From: Actinomycetota bacterium
GTDB lineage: Bacteria; Actinomycetota; Actinomycetes; Nanopelagicales; Nanopelagicaceae
Direction of reading: 5' to 3'
NCBI GenBank assembly: GCA_014377015.1
Contig: JACMQL010000038.1
Location: 1 to 54,633 of the forward strand
Length of the DNA: 54,633 bases
Part shown: positions 51,036 through 54,633 of the stretch, in pieces
How the letters are laid out: each line of letters begins with the position of its first letter
How positions within the stretch are numbered: position 1 is the stretch's first letter
Translations under genes and position numbers: made by a program
The notes under the pieces: generated by a model
The model's input: only the letters and a program-made list of their open reading frames with translations
Database searches by the model: none
Told to the model about the DNA's origin: nothing

Positions 51036-52240
51036 ACATAGAACTCGAACCCGCGCTGGATGAGGCCGAAGGTCTTATCCGTGGCGTGGATAAATTAGTT
51101 CGCGTAGTTCTCTCCGGAAAGCGAAGAGATATGTCGCCGCTTTCGATGAGAGTCGACATACGGCCGATTAGCCTGAAAGGGAAAATACTCTTGCAGGTGG
51201 TCGAAAATGATGGTCGACAAGCCACAACTAAAAATCACCTACCCGACATTCTTGATGTGAGGACAATTCTGAATTCGGGTTTTTCCAATATTCACATTGA
51301 TCACGTCGAAGGCTCATTTTCGATTCGAATTACCAAGAAAGAAGCGGTGTTGGTAAATCGGAACAAGGAAAGATTAGATCAGCACCTTGAACACGATCAT
51401 CAAAAAGTTAGATTCCTGGATCCGTCAGATGCTTATCTTCGTGAAGTCGGAATTTCCGATGTGGATGGCCGCATTAAGCCGTCACGGCAAGATAAGTATC
51501 GGCAAGTCGAGGAATTTCTCCGACTTCTTGTCCCGAGTCTCAATTCCGCAATTGCCGCAGGTCATATTGCAGAGCCCACTGTGGATCGACCCTTACAACT
51601 AGTTGACTTAGGGTGCGGCAGCGCTTATCTAACTTTTGCCGTCCATCAATATTTACAGAGCCACTCGATTCCAATTCATGTGACAGGAATTGACGTGCGA
51701 GTTGATTCAAGAGATAAGAACACGGAAGTCGCTGGCAAATTAGCCATCGCTGATTCAATTGAATTCATTGCACAAGTAATATCGAGCGCAGATCTTGCCC
51801 ATGTCGACGTTGTGATGGCGCTGCACGCCTGTGACACTGCCACAGATGATGCAATCTCCTGGGCTGTGAACCACGACGCGAAGTTAGTGTTGGTGGCTCC
51901 TTGCTGTCATCACGATCTTCAATCGCAAATCACAGATCCCCCTGAACCTTGGAAACTTGTAACTAAGAATGGACTACTGAAAGAACGTTTTGCAGATTTG
52001 CTCACTGACGCACTTCGTGCGCAGATATTGAAATTGGTCGGGTACAGAAGCGAGGTAATCGAATTTGTCGGTGATGCACACACCCCTCGGAATCTAATGA
52101 TTCGAGCGCTAAGAACTAACGCTGCACCGAGTAAGAAAGATCTAGACGAATATAAGAATATGATTTCGCTTTGGAATGTTCAACCCGCATTGGCGGACCG
52201 ACTCAGTTCTCGAATGATGGTGGTGCTCAATGACCTCTAA
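51032..52240 (+). CDS. Class I SAM-dependent methyltransferase, METTL25-like (Methyltransf_32)
   Basis: The 402-residue protein has an N-terminal domain (about 1-130, with VVLSGKRRDMSPLSMRVD and an ITKKEAVLV segment), a linker RFLDPSDAYLREVGISDVDG and a methyltransferase domain with motif I VDLGCGSAYLTFAV (Asp192) and MALHACDTATDD. APCCHHDL (Cys291-Cys292-His293-His294) is the family hallmark. The layout is that of a conserved bacterial family of unknown substrate; eukaryotic METTL25 is a distant relative. It starts with GTG overlapping the kinase stop and overlaps the LuxR-type gene by 11 bases. Confidence 0.85.
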   Translation: MNIELEPALDEAEGLIRGVDKLVRVVLSGKRRDMSPLSMRVDIRPISLKGKILLQVVENDGRQATTKNHLPDILDVRTILNSGFSNIHIDHVEGSFSIRITKKEAVLVNRNKERLDQHLEHDHQKVRFLDPSDAYLREVGISDVDGRIKPSRQDKYRQVEEFLRLLVPSLNSAIAAGHIAEPTVDRPLQLVDLGCGSAYLTFAVHQYLQSHSIPIHVTGIDVRVDSRDKNTEVAGKLAIADSIEFIAQVISSADLAHVDVVMALHACDTATDDAISWAVNHDAKLVLVAPCCHHDLQSQITDPPEPWKLVTKNGLLKERFADLLTDALRAQILKLVGYRSEVIEFVGDAHTPRNLMIRALRTNAAPSKKDLDEYKNMISLWNVQPALADRLSSRMMVVLNDL

Positions 52241-52946
52241 AAAGAAGCCCATAATGAATCCGCAAGTCACCACACTTAGTCGTTTATTAGTTGTTGAAAA
52301 TAATTTCCGCCTCGGAATGGGGCTACTACTTGCGAAAATTTTGCAGCTTGCGGGGGATCCTTCACTTCAGGCCAGGGTTATTGACGCAAAAGATCTCGCA
52401 CAAGAATTGAGTGATTTCAAACCAGAAGTCGTTGTCCTCGATATCGATTCACTTCGTCACAGTGCGGCTCTGCAAATCGCGTTGGACATACTCGACCAGA
52501 ATCCTGATCAAATAATTGTCCTAATGTCAGAAGGAGCTAATCCGATCATGGTGAAGGAGGGAATGCTCTCCGCCCTATGGTCCAATGCTTATTGGCTCAA
52601 TCAACCTTCGCGCTATCCAGAATTGGTGTATCCGGAGATCTTGCGTGCTTTCAACGGCAAGAAGCAATTGAGCACTGAAATCCTGGAAGCGGCAGTTCTC
52701 GAGAGTAAGCATCTTGGATTACTGTCTCCTCAACAGCATCGAGTGATGAGGCTTGTCTCGCTGGGGGCCAGTAACGCCAAAATCGCACGAGATTGTCGTC
52801 TGACAGTAAAGGCCGTTGAGCGCACCATCGCCGCAGCCTCGAAGAGCATGGATGTTGAGCCCTCTTCACCGGATACGAACCATCGCGTCAACGCGGCCAA
52901 CATGTATGGGCGGCTCATGCACTTTGCGGATATCTCTGGTTCCTAG
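52230..52946 (+). CDS. LuxR-type DNA-binding response-regulator-like protein
   Basis: The 238-residue protein has a receiver-like N-terminal part with a conserved acid in VVVLDIDSL (Asp71), but an asparagine-rich beginning (VVENNFRLG) in place of the usual acidic pocket, so normal phosphorylation is uncertain. The C-terminal helix-turn-helix is GerE/LuxR-like: LSPQQHRVMRLVSLGASNAK, then IARDCRLTVKAVERTIAAAS. It closes a four-gene chain. Its stop lies 118 bases before the collagen-like gene, a candidate target. The intergenic region has two CGGGGGCT words (52964, 52999) and a TAATAT at 53034. Confidence 0.82.
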   Translation: MTSKKKPIMNPQVTTLSRLLVVENNFRLGMGLLLAKILQLAGDPSLQARVIDAKDLAQELSDFKPEVVVLDIDSLRHSAALQIALDILDQNPDQIIVLMSEGANPIMVKEGMLSALWSNAYWLNQPSRYPELVYPEILRAFNGKKQLSTEILEAAVLESKHLGLLSPQQHRVMRLVSLGASNAKIARDCRLTVKAVERTIAAASKSMDVEPSSPDTNHRVNAANMYGRLMHFADISGS

Positions 52947-53064
52947 TGAGTAACTTTTCATTTGGACGGGGGCTTCCCTCGGGCGGGATGACTTTTAGCG
53001 GGGGCTCATGCCCTACACTTATGGCGGTTATCTAATATCACACTGCAGATAGGGAGTGGTTAGC

Positions 53065-54633
53065 ATGCGCAACGATCGTACAAACGTACGCCGATTAGCC
53101 ATGCTCGGACGCAAATTATCCTTATTTTCCGCAGTTATTTTGCTCTCTTCCGGCATTCAAGTTATGTCGTCATCAGCTTCTCCTCTTACGTCAGGATTCA
53201 CCTCAACTGGGATGTCCAGTCCTTCCAAAGCGGCGAGACTTTCCTACGGATTTACGCAAGCAGGCGGCCTCAGCGGCCCACTTAAAATTCCGTCTTCTTC
53301 TTCTGCGAGTCCAACTCCGACGTTAAAGGGACCTCTTTCGACGACTCCCACGAAGTCGCCCACTTCGGGCAGTTCATCGGGCAGTTCATCGGGTGGCGGA
53401 AAACCAACCGTCAAGCCGAGTTCTTCAAGTTCCGGTGGTGGTGCCTCAGCGATCGCGAATGCAGCTAGGGGCTTTACAGGTTCATCTGCCGTAGTGGGTG
53501 CTCAAGGAGCAACAGGCGAGCAAGGAATTCAAGGCGAGCCTGGCCCAGCGGGACCAGCAGGCCCGCAAGGGCTTCAAGGACCACTAGGTGTGCGAGGACC
53601 TCAAGGCGCTGCAGGTGAAACTGGAGTTACTGGTGCAAAAGGTGACCCCGGTAGTTCTGGTGCCGATGGTGCTACTGGTGCCAAAGGTGACACAGGTACT
53701 ACTGGTGCCAAAGGCGATACGGGTGCCAAGGGTGATACGGGAGCGCAAGGCCCAGCCGGTGGTATAGGTGCACAAGGCCCTGCCGGTCCTGCCGGCCCTG
53801 CCGGTGCAAACGGAATTAACGGAGTAAACGGCGCCCAAGGACCAGCCGGTTCAGTCGGTTCAGCCGGTCCAGCCGGTCCAGCCGGTCCAGCCGGAAGCGG
53901 TACCGGAACTGTAGGTTCAACTGGTCCTGCGGGACCACAAGGTACTGCCGGTCCTGCGGGTCCAACTGGCCCAGCTGGATCGGGATCTGGATCGGGGTCA
54001 ACTGGTCCTACTGGTCCACAGGGTCTCATCGGATTAACGGGTCCTCAGGGACCAATCGGTACCCAAGGTCCTGCTGGCCCTGCCGGTGCAAGTGGTTCTG
54101 TCGGCCCAACTGGTACGCAAGGTATTCAAGGCTTTCAAGGCATACAAGGTAGTCAGGGTCTTGTCGGGCCTGCTGGTCCAACGGGAGTCGGAAGTGGCAG
54201 CGTCGGCCCAACGGGATCAACTGGATCAACTGGTGCAGTTGGAGCAACAGGCGCCGCTGGTGCAGTTGGAGCTACCGGATCGCAAGGCTCAATCGGATTA
54301 ACCGGTGCAGTCGGAGCAGTTGGAGCAACAGGCGCCGATGGTGCAGTTGGCGCTACCGGAACGCAAGGCTCAATCGGGTTAACCGGTGCAGTCGGTGCAG
54401 TCGGTGCTACAGGTGCCGCTGGTGCAGTCGGTGCTACAGGCGCCGCTGGTGCAGTTGGCGCTACCGGATCGCAAGGCTCAATCGGATTAACCGGTGCAGT
54501 TGGAGCAACAGGTGCCGCTGGTGCAGTTGGAGCTACTGGTGCCGCTGGTGCAGTTGGTGCTACCGGATCGCAAGGCTCAATCGGATTAACCGGTGCAGTT
54601 GGAGCAACAGGTGCCGCTGGTGCAGTCGGAGCA
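53065..54633 (+). CDS. Secreted collagen-like Gly-X-Y repeat protein, 3' end cut by window
   Basis: The frame stays open from ATG 53065 to the window end (523 codons, no stop). GGGAG lies about 9 bases before the ATG. The N terminus has basic residues and a hydrophobic signal ([20 protein letters not shown]). A Ser/Thr/Pro/Gly-rich stalk follows up to about residue 145, then over 370 residues of Gly-X-Y triplets, first proline-rich ([10 protein letters not shown]), then dominated by GATGAAGAV and [10 protein letters not shown]. Such proteins form surface triple helices or fibres in bacteria. Without prolyl hydroxylase, stability would come from Gly-Pro-X and charged triplets in the first part; the later part has very few prolines. 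Function unknown; adhesion or surface coat is inference. Confidence 0.9.
   Translation, partial: MRNDRTNVRRLAMLGRKLSLFSAVILLSSGIQVMSSSASPLTSGFTSTGMSSPSKAARLSYGFTQAGGLSGPLKIPSSSSASPTPTLKGPLSTTPTKSPTSGSSSGSSSGGGKPTVKPSSSSSGGGASAIANAARGFTGSSAVVGAQGATGEQGIQGEPGPAGPAGPQGLQGPLGVRGPQGAAGETGVTGAKGDPGSSGADGATGAKGDTGTTGAKGDTGAKGDTGAQGPAGGIGAQGPAGPAGPAGANGINGVNGAQGPAGSVGSAGPAGPAGPAGSGTGTVGSTGPAGPQGTAGPAGPTGPAGSGSGSGSTGPTGPQGLIGLTGPQGPIGTQGPAGPAGASGSVGPTGTQGIQGFQGIQGSQGLVGPAGPTGVGSGSVGPTGSTGSTGAVGATGAAGAVGATGSQGSIGLTGAVGAVGATGADGAVGATGTQGSIGLTGAVGAVGATGAAGAVGATGAAGAVGATGSQGSIGLTGAVGATGAAGAVGATGAAGAVGATGSQGSIGLTGAVGATGAAGAVGA
54283..54633 (+). repeat. Tandem DNA repeats inside the collagen-like gene
   Basis: The word CAAGGCTCAATCGG recurs at 54283, 54364, 54472 and 54571, spaced 81, 108 and 99 bases, all multiples of 9 (three Gly-X-Y triplets). 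Between copies GCCGCTGGTGCAGT-type units repeat with small third-base changes. The nucleotide identity points to recent duplication and to length variation between strains. Confidence 0.85.

Noticed and set aside
52947-53064. Riboswitch or hairpin formed by the two CGGGGGCT words before the collagen-like gene
   Set aside because: Only a 4-base stem (GGGC-TCAT-GCCC) is visible and nothing matches a riboswitch core that I know; left as a note in the neighbouring entry.
53584-54247. Long minus-strand ORFs rich in Gly-Pro or Leu/Gln opposite the collagen-like gene
   Set aside because: The triplet repeat keeps all frames free of stops; the plus frame has a start with Shine-Dalgarno and a signal peptide, the minus frames do not.
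54283-54633. CRISPR-like array of regularly spaced repeats
   Set aside because: The repeats lie in an open Gly-X-Y frame, the spacing varies in multiples of 9 and the intervening parts are themselves repeats.

Overview
The window is one dense stretch of an actinobacterial chromosome of intermediate base composition (roughly half G+C by eye, not computed). The lineage evidence is the gene content: two WhiB-family iron-sulfur regulators, the MtrA-MtrB two-component pair, a mycothiol-pathway deacetylase (MshB), MoeZ, PdtaS, actinobacterial DapD and DapC, and small actinobacterial families recognised as DUF3107, DUF3117, DUF3499, DUF5719 and DUF6912. Very short intergenic gaps, many 4-base start/stop overlaps and the moderate G+C point to a compact, possibly streamlined freshwater-type actinobacterium. 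That placement (for example Nanopelagicales) is inference. I saw no tRNA, rRNA, CRISPR array, insertion sequence or phage gene, and no gene-free stretch longer than about 230 bases.

Layout. 1-10372: a SpoIID-type protein cut by the window edge, dapD, a LOG-family phosphoribohydrolase, a mini sigma-4-like protein, DUF3117, leucyl aminopeptidase, an O-methyltransferase, an HtrA protease, TatB, Mrp, an EamA transporter, a PHP phosphoesterase and a MarC protein. 10385-12682 (minus): DEAD-box helicase, DUF3107, TetR regulator. 12818-20106: moeZ, mshB, a small membrane protein, cysS and a GNAT enzyme on minus, then fdxA, dapC and a sugar-phosphate nucleotidyltransferase. 20226-33698: whiB2-like gene, a 1025-residue membrane glycosyltransferase, DUF5719, DUF3499, phosphomannomutase, ahcY, mtrA, mtrB, comF-like gene, secA. 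This follows the mycobacterial order with some genes missing. 33725-38213: Rv3235-like protein, SAF-domain protein, a CpaE-like ATPase with a destroyed P-loop, DUF6912, pdtaS, whiB1. 38460-48811: msrA, msrB, an AlkA-like glycosylase, a DUF4389 protein, a LacI-PatB-MetB-like sulfur amino acid operon, small membrane proteins, a short hpf, a TerC protein, an FAD-linked oxidase, a terminator, and a secreted coiled-coil protein. 48982-54633: a four-gene chain (response regulator, histidine kinase, SAM methyltransferase, LuxR-type regulator), then a secreted collagen-like Gly-X-Y protein that runs off the window.

How genes work together. dapD and dapC are consecutive steps of lysine/diaminopimelate synthesis. 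Nucleotidyltransferase, glycosyltransferase, DUF5719 and phosphomannomutase look like one envelope-glycan block under a WhiB2-like regulator and next to MtrAB. TatB and SecA serve export, with HtrA as envelope quality control. MshB, MoeZ, MsrA, MsrB and WhiB1 fit thiol/redox physiology.

The most striking window-wide signal is transcriptional. About a dozen starts that lack a Shine-Dalgarno sequence carry a TANNNT hexamer almost exactly 6 bases before the start codon, on both strands, as expected for leaderless mRNAs. The other notable items are an operator-like perfect palindrome on the whiB2 promoter, helically phased repeats before the LacI gene, a probable CTG start for dapC, and the regulator-kinase-methyltransferase-LuxR chain beside the collagen-like gene.
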